A DNA stretch of 64,000 nucleotides from Zooshikella harenae (GTDB lineage: Bacteria; Pseudomonadota; Gammaproteobacteria; Pseudomonadales; Zooshikellaceae): contig NZ_JAGSOY010000005.1 in NCBI RefSeq assembly GCF_018837975.1, positions 62,001 to 126,000 of the forward strand. The letters are read 5' to 3'. Shown piece after piece: positions 10,477 through 19,776 of the stretch (positions are counted from its first letter, which is position 1; each line of letters begins with the position of its first letter). The position numbers and the translations under genes were made by a program. The notes beneath the pieces were generated by a model. It made no database searches. It saw only the letters and a list, made by a program, of their open reading frames with translations, and was not told the DNA's origin.

Positions 10477-10870
10477 CCCTGTGCTCCTTAAGGCATTGCT
10501 TACTTCAAGTATTAATAATAAGTACGTATTTGTTTGTTCATCTTTGTGATTTTAGTGTTTTATGGTTAAAGCAATGGTGGGCAGGTCCCTTGGTATTTAG
10601 CATATAGATAATAGTTATAACTGCATAATAGTTATGATTAACTAACATGAATATAAAAATGTAACTTAAGTATCTTAATTAATAGAGATGAAAAAAGTAT
10701 TGAAAGAGCATAGTGGTCTAAGTGGCCGAGTGATATTACATTATAGTTAGCTTTAGAAATGTAATTATTGACATAAAAAATAAAGTTTTGTTGATTTTTT
10801 TAATCTTTTTCATTAGGTAGCCGATATAAGAAGTATGTGATGCTAAAAGAGATGTACCAGGAGGTGTGAG
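10477..10870. other. Divergent intergenic region upstream of the efflux operon
   Basis: About 390 bp, AT-rich, serving as promoter region for both the efflux operon and the gene at 10871. It contains the repeated half-sites listed separately and a TTGACA at 10768-10773 that could be a -35 box for the rightward gene, but the expected -10 is poor (TTGATT). No RNA gene recognised. Confidence 0.5.
10608..10635. promoter_or_regulatory. Candidate operator: direct and inverted repeats before the efflux operon
   Basis: ATAATAGTTAT occurs twice, at 10608-10618 and 10625-10635 (period 17 bp). The same bases give an inverted repeat ATAACT (10617-10622), 7-bp spacer, AGTTAT (10630-10635). The position, about 140-170 bp before the adaptor start on the minus strand, suits a TetR- or MarR-type repressor. 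The regulator itself is not in the window. Confidence 0.35.
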
Positions 10871-11368
10871 ATGAACAATCAAGTGATCAACCTCCTTCAT
10901 AAAGTGGTTCCTGCTACGTTGTCATATTTGAATGTAAATTCTCCTGTGGCAGCCTGCTTAATGGTTACAACAGCCTATGCAGAAAGTAGTCTTGCCACAC
11001 ATCAATATGATGGTAATGAGGGGTTAGGGGTCTATCATATTTCAGCTGCAAGTCATCGCTATTTATGGGATGCGTACTTAGCACAGCATCCTGATTTAGC
11101 CAGTAAAGTTCGAGGCTTGGCATCCCAACAGTTATTTTTAATTCAACCAGAGTTAGAACTCTTAAGTAATCTTTCATATGCAACAGCAATTGCCTGGCAA
11201 CTTTATCTCCAATCGGGAGTTGCATTACCTGCGACTGCAGATCCATATCAATTGGCGCATTTTTGGTTAGAGCATTTTGATAATGGATCGGAAGGTAAAA
11301 CGGTTAATGTGTTTATGCAGTCATGGAAGTTATTACGGGATTGTCATTCGATGTTATTGGTGGCTTGA
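10871..11368 (+). CDS. Hypothetical protein, possible lysozyme-like fold
   Basis: A 165-residue soluble protein with no signal peptide, started at an ATG preceded by AGGAGG. Residues 35-60 (TTAYAESSL, then GLGVYHIS) resemble the catalytic-Glu helix and following Gly-rich strand of transglycosylase/lysozyme domains, where a conserved E is followed by a GLxQ/Y-I motif; the helical remainder is compatible. That likeness rests on motif shape only. If real, it would be cytosolic or exported by an unusual route. It is a single gene followed by a clear terminator. An ordinary unrelated helical protein is equally possible. Confidence 0.5.
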   Translation: MNNQVINLLHKVVPATLSYLNVNSPVAACLMVTTAYAESSLATHQYDGNEGLGVYHISAASHRYLWDAYLAQHPDLASKVRGLASQQLFLIQPELELLSNLSYATAIAWQLYLQSGVALPATADPYQLAHFWLEHFDNGSEGKTVNVFMQSWKLLRDCHSMLLVA

Positions 11369-11469
11369 AGAAAAGTAGGTGATAGTCGGCCATAGTTGAG
11401 TGCTGGTTTCATAAGAAAGCTAAGAGTGTATATTTTTACAATTTTTTTTCAGATACCTATTCCTTTAAG

Positions 11470-11499
11470 AAAAAGCATTATTTATATAATGCTTTTTTT
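11470..11499 (+). terminator. Rho-independent terminator
   Basis: Arms AAAAAGCATTAT (11470-11481) and ATAATGCTTTTTT (from 11486) form a perfect 12-bp stem with a TTAT loop, ending in seven T. It closes the gene ending at 11368 and can also work leftward because of its A-rich arm. The rest of the 318-bp gap up to 11686 shows nothing recognisable. Confidence 0.8.
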
Positions 11500-11686
11500 A
11501 TATTCATTAGCTAACCAAACAGTCACTAAAGCATTGCTAGTGCAATATAAGTAGATGAGGACATTAACTTAGTATAACGGCGACATCACGTTGGCTCTAG
11601 AAAAACAAAGGTTTGTGAGTGTAATAAAGGTAATGAGCGTAAGTCGAATCTACACTAAATAAGTCAGGTTAAAAATTAAGATAACA

Positions 11687-12430
11687 ATGGTGAATATTTG
11701 GCGTGCCACTTTGTGGCTGATATTGCTCTTATCTAGTAATAGTTATGGGCGTGACTTATTGGTGTCAGGTCATCCAAGCTATCCTCCTGTATCGCAGGCT
11801 GAAGGAGATTTAATTACAGGTGTTGCAGCAAAAGTAACAAGTGCAATTGCAGATAAACTTGGTATTCCATATAAACTTGTCTCGTCAGGGCCCTGGAAAC
11901 GAGTGCACTTAGCTGCAAAGAAAGGGAAGATTGATATTATTGCAGGTGTATATTTGAATGAACATAGGAAAACATATTTGGATTATGCTGAGTGGTTTAT
12001 GACTGATCCAGTTGTAATTTTTGTTAAGACAGGTAATACATTTCCTTATCGACAATGGAAAGACCTAATTGGCAAGAAAGGTTCCACAAATTTAGGGGAA
12101 AGCTATGGCGAAGCATTTGATCTTTTTATTCAAAAGTACCTTTATATGGAGTGGGAACATGAGTCTGTAGCTAATTTCCGTAAGCTTGCACATAACAGAA
12201 TTGATTATTTTCTATATGGACTTTATCCAGCAACAGTTCAGCTAAAAGCGTATGGTTATGAAGGAGACTTTGAAGTACTTTCTCCCCCTGTTGTTGAAGA
12301 AAAGTTCTACTTTGCCTTTTCTAAACGCTCAAAATTTCGCTACTTAAAACCCAAAATGAATGCAGTCATCGTTGAGTTAAGAGAGTCGGGTATTATTCAA
12401 CGATGGATTGATGAGTTCTTCCGGCATTGA
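11687..12430 (+). CDS. Periplasmic substrate-binding protein, family 3 (SBP_bac_3)
   Basis: The 247-residue product has a signal peptide (residues 1-22, cleavage near SYG-RD) and the bilobed pattern of extracellular solute-binding proteins family 3: opening strand LLVSGHPSYPPVSQ, the ligand-loop GVAAKVTSAIADKLG, hinge region DYAEWFMTDPVVIFVK, and the second-lobe GKKGSTNLGESYGEAFD. Family members deliver polar amino acids or related small molecules to ABC importers or sense them. No permease or ATPase gene is adjacent, a common state for the short orphan members in marine gammaproteobacteria, so a sensing or unknown role is possible. Flanked by non-coding gaps; ligand unknown. Confidence 0.8.
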   Translation: MVNIWRATLWLILLLSSNSYGRDLLVSGHPSYPPVSQAEGDLITGVAAKVTSAIADKLGIPYKLVSSGPWKRVHLAAKKGKIDIIAGVYLNEHRKTYLDYAEWFMTDPVVIFVKTGNTFPYRQWKDLIGKKGSTNLGESYGEAFDLFIQKYLYMEWEHESVANFRKLAHNRIDYFLYGLYPATVQLKAYGYEGDFEVLSPPVVEEKFYFAFSKRSKFRYLKPKMNAVIVELRESGIIQRWIDEFFRH

Positions 12431-12576
12431 TGTTTAAAGTCATTCATTTTAGAAGCGTTCATTATAAATACGCAAGTTTTAGACTATGAGTTCCTAAGAA
12501 AATAGTATTTAAATAGCGTTGTGTTGAAAGATTCTCCTTATCCTTTATCAGATAGTCTTTAGTTAAAACGGAATTT

Positions 12577-13194
12577 TTATTGTAGTGACAACCGAATATT
12601 ATCAATAAAAAAGTGTTCACTATGAGGTCCAAAAATCATAATATCCAGATTTTTAATATTTAATTGTGTGGGCGCTGTGATATAGCCTGTAACAGGCCAC
12701 CACTGCTGAGTAGGTACTTTACCAAGAAAGATGTCTTGTATTTTTAGGCCTTCATTACTATCAATAAAGAGGTGAACACAAACATTATCACTATATTGCC
12801 GTTGATTTGGAATATTAATTTCAAAGCTTAATTGATACTGATGTCCTGCAAGTAGTAACCTGTTGACTGGAAGCTTGGCGGCTGAAAACCATTTATGGCG
12901 ATTAAAAACATGTAAAACGCCACCCTGTTCAGATTGGGTATAACTTTGCTCGACTTGAGCACCAAACATTCCCTGCCAGTTTTGTGTCCCATACTCAAAA
13001 TTAAAATGTAGGCTTGGTAAAGTATTCTGAGGGTATGAAGAGGTATGATTATACGTCGTGTGAAGTTTTTCTGTGTGTGGTTGTAGGTGGTTAGCATCTG
13101 CTTGTTGGATAAGGCAAATGAAGCTGATTATCCCCCATAACAATTGGTGGCGATAAACACGGGTGGTTTTTGGCTCCTTGCTGGGGTTGAGCAT
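12577..13194 (-). CDS. Secreted protein with carbohydrate-binding-like jelly-roll domain
   Basis: ATG 13194 is chosen because AAGGAG lies seven bases upstream, although the frame extends 24 codons further. The 205-residue product has a signal peptide (basic RVYRHQLL, hydrophobic WGIISFICLIQ, cleavage near ADA-N). The mature part from about residue 60 resembles galactose-binding-like/CBM4-9 beta sandwiches: an opening FNFEYGTQNWQG with the usual W, a central HQYQLSFEINI strand, and the closing FFIDNIRLSL. Such domains bind glycans at the surface or outside the cell. No catalytic domain is attached and no polysaccharide gene is nearby, so the ligand is unknown. Confidence 0.65.
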   Translation of the reverse strand: MLNPSKEPKTTRVYRHQLLWGIISFICLIQQADANHLQPHTEKLHTTYNHTSSYPQNTLPSLHFNFEYGTQNWQGMFGAQVEQSYTQSEQGGVLHVFNRHKWFSAAKLPVNRLLLAGHQYQLSFEINIPNQRQYSDNVCVHLFIDSNEGLKIQDIFLGKVPTQQWWPVTGYITAPTQLNIKNLDIMIFGPHSEHFFIDNIRLSLQ

Positions 13195-13548
13195 ACCTTT
13201 CTCCTTATAGGTAGACTTTTTTATAGTTTTTTCGTTGTGACTATTTGACTCATGCGTAATACGCAAAAGAGCAAACGTTTATGCTTCTAATGATAAAGCC
13301 GTTATGAGTTAGAGTGAGTGATGCACTAGAGCTTTGCTTAAATATCATTGAGTAAGTCTTATAAATCTTAATATCGGGTAAAAAAGGCTAATCTAGAATG
13401 TAAGGCACAAGGCGGGTTTTGCAAAGGTGTGAAGTAGTCTAATAGTTTATTATGTGATCTAATTCAATTATAAGTGTCTGCTTATATCTGTAGCTCAATG
13501 GACTCAACTAGCCAAGTATACTGTAAGTTGAAAGGGTGATTTGTCATT
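13195..13548. other. Divergent intergenic region
   Basis: About 350 bp between the secreted jelly-roll protein and DUF2835. It must contain both promoters, but I could not place convincing -35/-10 pairs. No repeat or RNA gene seen. Confidence 0.4.
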
Positions 13549-13773
13549 ATGCCGAGTGTGACAGTTACATTGAATATCTCTCCAGAAGAGTACTTGCGGT
13601 ATTATAAAGGCTCAGCAAAACAAGTGTTAGCGCACACATTTGATGGTCGATCAGTTAGTTTTCCTGCTAATATTTTACAGCGTTTTCTTACTCATGAAGG
13701 AATACAGGGACAGTTTGTTATTGAGTTTGATAGTGAAGGGCACTTTAAGTCTGTTAAAGCTATTTCTCGTTAA
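13549..13773 (+). CDS. DUF2835 family protein
   Basis: A 74-residue protein with the layout of DUF2835 found across marine gammaproteobacteria and pseudomonads: VTLNISPEEYLRYYKGSA near the start, the central FDGRSVSFPANILQRF and the end IEFDSEGHFKSV. It is small, soluble and probably beta-rich; its function is unknown. The ATG follows AAGGGTGA. Single gene, convergent with the pilin gene 21 bp downstream. Confidence 0.8.
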   Translation: MPSVTVTLNISPEEYLRYYKGSAKQVLAHTFDGRSVSFPANILQRFLTHEGIQGQFVIEFDSEGHFKSVKAISR

Positions 13774-13794
13774 CATACTGTGGACTATGTGGCG

Positions 13795-14427
13795 TTAGCC
13801 AGAGCACTGAATATCTTTGCCTTGTCTTGTTTCAATAATTCCATCACCATCAATGTCTGCAGCATGCTGTGTTCGTCCTGTAAAGCTGACAATAAGTTGC
13901 CTAGCATGATGATTATTGTTGTTGGAGGGGCAAATGGTTAATGTGCCTGCTGTACCTGAAATGATTCCATCAGGTTTAAAACGTAGGTAACTTCTTCCTG
14001 CTGATAAACGACTTGATAGTTTGATTTTATTGTTTATATCGAGTATTTGATAAAGCGTTTCCTCATCATCAAGCTGTTTGTTTTTATTCGGATCGCTAAA
14101 AACAATGATATGTTGGTGCCATTCAGACTGACAGGAAATACCATCAGCAGAAGGGCAGAGGGTAACAGTTGTTTTATGTACTACGGCTTGAGTGCGTGCT
14201 GTAGTAATAGCATTATGCAGGGTGTTGATACTGGTTCGTGTTGAGCAACTTTGTATAAATTGATTGAGTGCAGGTATGCCATAACCAACAAGCATTATAA
14301 GAATGCTGCAAGTCACCAATAATTCGACTAGGGTAAATCCTTGAGAATTAAAGTGAGAGCCAGTGCTATGAAATGATGATTTTTTTTTGACTTGAGTAAA
14401 ATCACGATGAGTAGCAGATGATTGCAT
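13795..14427 (-). CDS. Type IV pilin-like protein, FimT/GspH family
   Basis: A 210-residue prepilin. The class III signal is visible: a basic leader of 30 residues ending SQG, processing between G30 and F31, then FTLVELL with Glu at +5 and a hydrophobic helix (TCSILIMLVGYGIPAL). The C-terminal half has the GspH/FimT signature, including CPSADGISC, DPNKNKQLDDEE and LRFKPDGIISG. FimT-like minor pilins are linked to pilus assembly and, in some species, DNA binding during transformation. The leader is long for the family; the ATG is nevertheless supported by AAGGAGG four bases before it. No other minor pilin genes follow, but pilR-pilS lie just upstream on the same strand. Confidence 0.88.
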   Translation of the reverse strand: MQSSATHRDFTQVKKKSSFHSTGSHFNSQGFTLVELLVTCSILIMLVGYGIPALNQFIQSCSTRTSINTLHNAITTARTQAVVHKTTVTLCPSADGISCQSEWHQHIIVFSDPNKNKQLDDEETLYQILDINNKIKLSSRLSAGRSYLRFKPDGIISGTAGTLTICPSNNNNHHARQLIVSFTGRTQHAADIDGDGIIETRQGKDIQCSG

Positions 14428-14836
14428 GTTCCCTCCTTGGTCTAATGGTATATCTATACTGTGTAAACTGATTTTCCTGCAGGCTAAAAGTAAAAGGTGT
14501 ATAAAAAATAATCATATTGTTTGGGGCGAGAAATTCTGTTAATTCTTCAGCAACTTTTTTGTTTCTGTAAATAATCTCTAAACTCACTTGACTTGGCTCA
14601 GTATTAACTCATTACGAATTATTTTTTACACATTTCCTAAAGCTTATTTCTACACATCAGCAAAGCTGTTCTAGCATACATTACGGGTCAATCAGAAGTT
14701 GCTATCATGGTTAGTAGATATGCAGTTAATTAAGGAGTGTTACTAACAACCTTCACACCAGCTGTTAATTGACTTGGTCTGTGGGGTCATTTAAAAAAAT
14801 ATAAAAAATGCTTTCGGTTTTTACGTAAATTAATGC
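14428..14836. other. Intergenic region between pilR and the FimT-like gene
   Basis: About 410 bp. It contains the promoter region of the FimT-like gene on the minus strand and the end of the pilR transcript. I found no good sigma-54 site (GG-N10-GC) and no terminator. A 61-codon minus-strand frame here lacks a ribosome site and is not accepted. Confidence 0.4.
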
Positions 14837-16219
14837 CTAATCTAGGCCTAATTTTTTGAGGCGATAGCGGAGAGCACGGAAAGTGATTCCTAACTTTTTG
14901 GCTGCAGCCGTTTTGTTCCACCTGGACTCTTCTAGTGCTTGAACAATGGCTTTACGTTCCAGCTCTGCTAAGTAGTCCTCAAGAGATTGGCTGCCATCTA
15001 GTGGAATCGGTGACGCCGCTGTAATAGTTTGTTGTTCTGAATCTGAGGTTACACTGACAGAGGGTGTTGTACTCTCGGCGTTCAATTTTAAATCGTTCGC
15101 CGATATTTCATCTGCTTCGCAAAGGGTAAAGGCGCGCTCTAAAATATTTTCTAACTCTCGAACATTTCCTGGGAAACTGTAAGCAAGTAAGGCCTTTTCA
15201 GCTTCAGGTGTAAGGTGGGGTGGCTCTACTTCGCATGGCTCTGCAAGTTGTTTTAAAAAGAAATTAGCAAGAAGCAAAATATCTTCCTGTCGTTCACGAA
15301 GAGGGGGGACATTAAGTTCAATAACATTAATGCGATAAAATAGATCTTGTCTAAATTGTCCATTGGCAACCATGTCAGCAAGATCTTTGTGTGTAGCACT
15401 AAGAATACGAGTATTTATTTTTATTTCTTGTTGGCTGCCAACTGGGCGAATCGCTTTTTCTTGAATGGCGCGTAACAGTTTTACTTGCATGGGCGCTGGT
15501 AGGTCAGCCACTTCATCTAAAAACAGAGTGCCTCCATCAGCAGACTGAAAAAGACCTTCCTTATCACTGGTGGCTCCCGTGAAACTGCCTTTTTTGTGGC
15601 CAAAAAATTCGCTTTCCATAAGTTCAGAAGGAATTGCGCCACAGTTGACTGGAATAAAGGGATGATTGGCTCGAGGTCCTTGCTCATGAATTAAGCGAGC
15701 TACCATTTCTTTGCCTGTGCCTGATTCACCACTAATGTATACAGGGGCCTGGCTTCTAGCTAGCTTGATGATTTGCTTGCCTAGCTTGGCCATGACTGCT
15801 GATTGGCCCAATAGCTGAGTTTGTTTGATAACGGTGTTATCTGTTATTGGGGTAGCAAGTTGCAAGGCATTGTTGATAAGCTCTCTGAGTCGTTGTAAAT
15901 CAATAGGCTTGCTAACGAAGTCAAATGCACCTGCTTTTAAAGCTTCAATCGCGGTATCCATGCTGCCGTAGGCCGTAATCATGGCGACCGGCATATCATT
16001 GTAGAATTGATTGATATGTTTAACCAGTTCAATACCATTTCCATCTGGCAGATTCATATCAGTAAGACATAGATTGTAAGTATTATCCGCTAGAGCAGAC
16101 TTCGCACTCATTATTCCATCCACTGCCAGTGTGTTCAGGCGCATTCGGCCCAGGGTGATTTCGAGCAATTCTCGAATATCAGGCTCGTCATCAACAATTA
16201 AAACGTTGGGCTTATTCAT
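14837..16219 (-). CDS. pilR: Sigma-54-dependent response regulator PilR
   Basis: A 460-residue NtrC-class regulator. The receiver domain has [10 protein letters not shown] with the acidic pair and the phospho-acceptor in [11 protein letters not shown]; the AAA+ domain has Walker A GESGTGKE, the sigma-54 contact loop as GSFTGA (Ser for Ala, seen in this subfamily) and Walker [10 protein letters not shown]; the Fis-type helix-turn-helix ends the protein ([20 protein letters not shown]). PilR with PilS activates the major pilin gene from sigma-54 promoters. I prefer ATG 16219 over GTG 16225 because [14 protein letters not shown] fits family N-termini; it overlaps the pilS stop (ATGAATAA), indicating translational coupling. 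The FimT-like pilin gene downstream supports the assignment. Confidence 0.92.
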   Translation of the reverse strand: MNKPNVLIVDDEPDIRELLEITLGRMRLNTLAVDGIMSAKSALADNTYNLCLTDMNLPDGNGIELVKHINQFYNDMPVAMITAYGSMDTAIEALKAGAFDFVSKPIDLQRLRELINNALQLATPITDNTVIKQTQLLGQSAVMAKLGKQIIKLARSQAPVYISGESGTGKEMVARLIHEQGPRANHPFIPVNCGAIPSELMESEFFGHKKGSFTGATSDKEGLFQSADGGTLFLDEVADLPAPMQVKLLRAIQEKAIRPVGSQQEIKINTRILSATHKDLADMVANGQFRQDLFYRINVIELNVPPLRERQEDILLLANFFLKQLAEPCEVEPPHLTPEAEKALLAYSFPGNVRELENILERAFTLCEADEISANDLKLNAESTTPSVSVTSDSEQQTITAASPIPLDGSQSLEDYLAELERKAIVQALEESRWNKTAAAKKLGITFRALRYRLKKLGLD

Positions 16220-17822
16220 GGGCACTGTTTAAATGCATGCTTTCATGTTGACCATGCGTAAATGTAATCCTAAAGGTACAGCCTGACTCATAACGCACTA
16301 GCTCAAGAGATGCTTGGTTAGCTTCACATAACTCTTTTGATATATACAATCCTAGTCCTGTTCCTCTGGGCTCAGTGGTATAAAAAGGCTCAAATAAGTG
16401 GTTTCTTACCTCTGGCTTCATACCTGGTCCATTATCAATGATTTCAAGATAAGGTAGCCCGTTATCGTCTCGTAACCCTGTATGTAATTGTAGCGTGGCT
16501 TGTTGATTCTTTTTAAAGCTATACCGTAAAGCATTTTGGCAAAGGTTCGTGACAACTTGAGTGAGCTGATCAGGGTCAGCCATGATCAGGATAGGTGTAG
16601 GGTAGGGGGTGAAGCTAATAACTGGGTTGCTAAAGCCTGGAAAGGGTTCTTCAGTCAAAAATTGTTTAAGCCAGTCACTTAATATAAGGGAGTGAGGATT
16701 ACTGGTTTTGCGCCGGGTGAGTTGTAATACATTTTCAATAATGATGTTCATGCGTCGCGAGTGATTTTGAATGATTTCAATCAGTCGTTGATCTGCACCA
16801 CTTAACTGGTCAGATTCATTGAGTAATTGGGCTGCATGACTAATAGCACCTAATGGGTTTCTAATCTCATGTGCAATTGCAGCAGTTAGTTTGCCTAACG
16901 ATGCTAACTTGAGTTGCTGTGCTTGTTGATTTAATGCCGTTAGGTCGTCAAGAAAAATAATAACTTTGCTAGATTCATTATCGTATATTTGGGTGAAACT
17001 TGACTGGACTTTAGGGCGGTCTGGACTTGTTTGAAATGGTTTGGGGGGAGACTCAGGATGTGCTTTCCATTGTTGGAAGCAAGCATGTAGGTCGGGGGCT
17101 GCCTGTAATAGTGTGGGTGTTTGTTCTGGACTGTTTAAAAAAAAATGACTGGCTTGATTCATCATAATAATACGCTCATGGTTATCAATAACCAGAATTC
17201 CAGTACGCATACGTTGGATAATCAGCTGATTTAATTTTTGAAGGTTATAGTATTCAGTGCTGCGCTGTCTGGCAATTTCTTCACTACGGCGGATCCGGTC
17301 AGATAGGCTTTGCACAAAAATAGCTGTGGCAAAGATAATTGCACCTAACAAACCGGCATTAATAGATTTACTTTGTTCGTCAGGAACCAGTGTTTGATAA
17401 ATACTCAGCGCTATAATGCATAAGGTTGCCAATGCCGCAATGGCAATACCCGTTCGCCCTTTTAATAATATATTGCCAGCTGCAACAGCAACAATTAACA
17501 GGTTGCCCAGGCCGGTGGCTTGCTTTCGGCTTAAATAAAACAGCACACTAAGTAAAACGATATCCAAGCAGACAATAGTGAAAATTTGTACGGTATTAGG
17601 TGGCTTGCTACTAAAGACAATGATAAGCACATTGATGCCAAGATAAATAAATGCAAATACTTTGAAGTGAAGTGATGTATCTGGTGTGATTAGTTCTTGA
17701 CCAATAGGGCTGAATGCGGCTGCTAAGAATAGTAGACCTAAAATAGCACGATAAAGGTTATATACCCTCAGCGCATGAAATCGTCGATTAGATAATTCGT
17801 TGTTGTAAACAGTGATTGGCAT
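16212..17822 (-). CDS. pilS: Sensor histidine kinase PilS
   Basis: A 536-residue membrane kinase. Six hydrophobic segments occupy about residues 20-175 with short loops, as in PilS; a PAS-like section follows (about 205-300); the phospho-acceptor histidine lies in IAHEIRNPLGAISHAAQLL; the ATPase domain has N (LCQNALRYS), DNGPGM and GTGLGLYISKE boxes. In Pseudomonas PilS senses pilin levels through its membrane region and controls PilR. It is the first gene of the pilSR operon. The ATG at 17822 lacks a strong Shine-Dalgarno. The 246-bp gap to nadE is divergent. Confidence 0.92.
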   Translation of the reverse strand: MPITVYNNELSNRRFHALRVYNLYRAILGLLFLAAAFSPIGQELITPDTSLHFKVFAFIYLGINVLIIVFSSKPPNTVQIFTIVCLDIVLLSVLFYLSRKQATGLGNLLIVAVAAGNILLKGRTGIAIAALATLCIIALSIYQTLVPDEQSKSINAGLLGAIIFATAIFVQSLSDRIRRSEEIARQRSTEYYNLQKLNQLIIQRMRTGILVIDNHERIIMMNQASHFFLNSPEQTPTLLQAAPDLHACFQQWKAHPESPPKPFQTSPDRPKVQSSFTQIYDNESSKVIIFLDDLTALNQQAQQLKLASLGKLTAAIAHEIRNPLGAISHAAQLLNESDQLSGADQRLIEIIQNHSRRMNIIIENVLQLTRRKTSNPHSLILSDWLKQFLTEEPFPGFSNPVISFTPYPTPILIMADPDQLTQVVTNLCQNALRYSFKKNQQATLQLHTGLRDDNGLPYLEIIDNGPGMKPEVRNHLFEPFYTTEPRGTGLGLYISKELCEANQASLELVRYESGCTFRITFTHGQHESMHLNSAHE

Positions 17823-18068
17823 ATGGGAATAAATAACGCTTTATTAGGATTATTAAAGCCGGTGGTTAGTTAGCCTTTTGTTTTGAGGCTTTTCGTCTGA
17901 GTTCAGTGTAGCAAATGAATGTTTGTTCAAGGTGGCAGCTCTGTGAGGAGAGATAGCAAGTCACAATACTAAAAATAACTTTGATGACTGGATCTACGAA
18001 GCTATTTTACAGGGAGCATTCTTTCCCCCAAAATAGCGTAATTTGTTCAATTGACCACTAGGGTTCTT

Positions 18069-19679
18069 ATGTCAGCGAAGCTTTCGATTGTCATGGCCCA
18101 ACTGAATTTTTTAGTTGGGGATATTCAGGGGAATGCGAAAAAAATTATTGTGGCTGTAGAGCAGGCAAAGCAGTTATATCAGGCAGATATTATTGTTTTT
18201 TCTGAGCTAAGCTTGTGTGGCTACCCACCGGAAGATTTGCTTTTACGGGACAGTATGCAATTGAGGGTTGAGCAGGCATTAACCCAGCTAAGTCATGTTG
18301 ATGGTATTGATATTGTTATCGGCTTGCCTTTCGCAGGACAAAACCAAGCTTTAGTTATGCGTGACGGGAAAATTAAAGCTCGTTATGCCAAGCAACTGCT
18401 ACCTAATTATCAAGTCTTTGATGAAAAGCGCTACTTTGCTCCTGGCCATGAAACTACTGTGTATGACCATGATGGTATTAAGATTGGGCTTTGTATTTGT
18501 GAGGATATCTGGGAGCCAGGCCCTGCAAAGGCAGCTACGCAGGCTGGTGCTGAGCTGTTGCTCTGCTTAAATGCATCTCCTTACCATATGGATAAAGTGG
18601 CTGAACGCCAACATGTTGCTAGGCAGCGCTGTCTTGAGAATCAAATTCCTATGATTTATGTAAATCAAGTGGGGGGGCAAGATGAGCTGGTGTTTGATGG
18701 TGGTTCCTTTGCTATGAATGCTGATGGCGTAATTGCCGTAGGTGGTAACTACTATCAGGAAGGGCTTTATCCTCTTTCTTTTGACTTAGCATCAAAGTCG
18801 ATAGTGACTGGTGCACAAGTTCACCCGCCAGAAGAAATGCAAAGTATTTATCAGGCTTTGGTGTTAGGTGTAAGAGATTATGTGGAAAAAAATGGCTTCA
18901 AAGGCGTTATTTTAGGTCTATCAGGGGGGATTGACTCTGCACTGACCTTAGCAGTTGCTGTTGATGCACTGGGTCAAGAGCGGGTTTCTGCTGTAATGAT
19001 GCCTTATCACTATACCTCTTCTATGAGCTTGGAAGATGCTGAGGCTGAAGCAAAAGCATTGCAGGTAGACTATAAGGTGCTACCAATTGAGCCAATGTTT
19101 GATGCATTTATGTCTACCTTATCAGATGAGTTTAAAGGTACTGGTCGTGATACCACAGAAGAAAATCTTCAGGCGCGTTGCCGAGGTGTGTTGCTTATGG
19201 CACTCTCAAATAAAAAGCGCTATCTGGTACTGACAACAGGCAATAAAAGTGAAATGGCTGTTGGCTACGCAACTTTGTATGGTGATATGGCAGGTGGTTT
19301 TGATGTGCTAAAAGATGTACCAAAAACATTGGTTTTTGAGTTGGCCTGGTATCGAAATACAATTTCACCTGTTATTCCTGAACGAGTTATTACTCGACCT
19401 CCATCAGCTGAGCTGGCACCAGGGCAAGTGGATGAAGATAGTCTGCCAAGCTATGATGTGCTGGATGCTATTTTAGCTAATTATATTGAGCACGATTTAA
19501 GCGCTGATGCTATTGTTGCAAAGGGTTTTGCAAAAGAAGACGTTTATCGTGTGTTGCGTTTGGTTGATATTAATGAGTATAAGCGACGCCAGGCTGCTAT
19601 TGGGGTAAGAATCACACGTCGTGGATTTGGTCGAGATAGACGTTACCCTGTGACTAATGGTTGGCAGTTGGGTGAGTAA
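18069..19679 (+). CDS. nadE: Glutamine-dependent NAD+ synthase
   Basis: ATG 18069 (MSAKLSIVMAQLN) is chosen over an upstream TTG; AGGG lies five bases before it. The 536-residue enzyme has an N-terminal nitrilase-type glutaminase with the Glu-Lys-Cys triad (FSELSLCGYPPEDLL, AKQLLPNY, GLCICEDIW) and a C-terminal synthetase with the PP-loop LGLSGGIDSALTLA and the later TTGNKSEMAVGYATLYGDMAGGF. It amidates deamido-NAD with ammonia channelled from glutamine, the last step of NAD biosynthesis. Single gene ending in a strong terminator shared with bamD. Confidence 0.96.
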   Translation: MSAKLSIVMAQLNFLVGDIQGNAKKIIVAVEQAKQLYQADIIVFSELSLCGYPPEDLLLRDSMQLRVEQALTQLSHVDGIDIVIGLPFAGQNQALVMRDGKIKARYAKQLLPNYQVFDEKRYFAPGHETTVYDHDGIKIGLCICEDIWEPGPAKAATQAGAELLLCLNASPYHMDKVAERQHVARQRCLENQIPMIYVNQVGGQDELVFDGGSFAMNADGVIAVGGNYYQEGLYPLSFDLASKSIVTGAQVHPPEEMQSIYQALVLGVRDYVEKNGFKGVILGLSGGIDSALTLAVAVDALGQERVSAVMMPYHYTSSMSLEDAEAEAKALQVDYKVLPIEPMFDAFMSTLSDEFKGTGRDTTEENLQARCRGVLLMALSNKKRYLVLTTGNKSEMAVGYATLYGDMAGGFDVLKDVPKTLVFELAWYRNTISPVIPERVITRPPSAELAPGQVDEDSLPSYDVLDAILANYIEHDLSADAIVAKGFAKEDVYRVLRLVDINEYKRRQAAIGVRITRRGFGRDRRYPVTNGWQLGE

Positions 19680-19724
19680 ACTTTGTATTCAGTTGGATGA
19701 ATACAGTACTTTTTAGTGGATATT

Positions 19725-19753
19725 AAAAAACGGGACATTTGCCCCGTTTTTTT
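19725..19753. terminator. Bidirectional rho-independent terminator (nadE / bamD)
   Basis: AAAAAACGGG (19725-19734) pairs with CCCGTTTTTT (19743-19752) around an 8-nt loop. A-rich and T-rich flanks allow termination in both directions between these convergent genes. Confidence 0.88.
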
Positions 19754-19776
19754 CAAAAGCTTATTGATAACTAAGC

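Noticed and set aside
14402-14587. 61-codon minus-strand frame before the FimT-like gene
   Set aside because: It begins at a GTG without Shine-Dalgarno and overlaps the true pilin start region.
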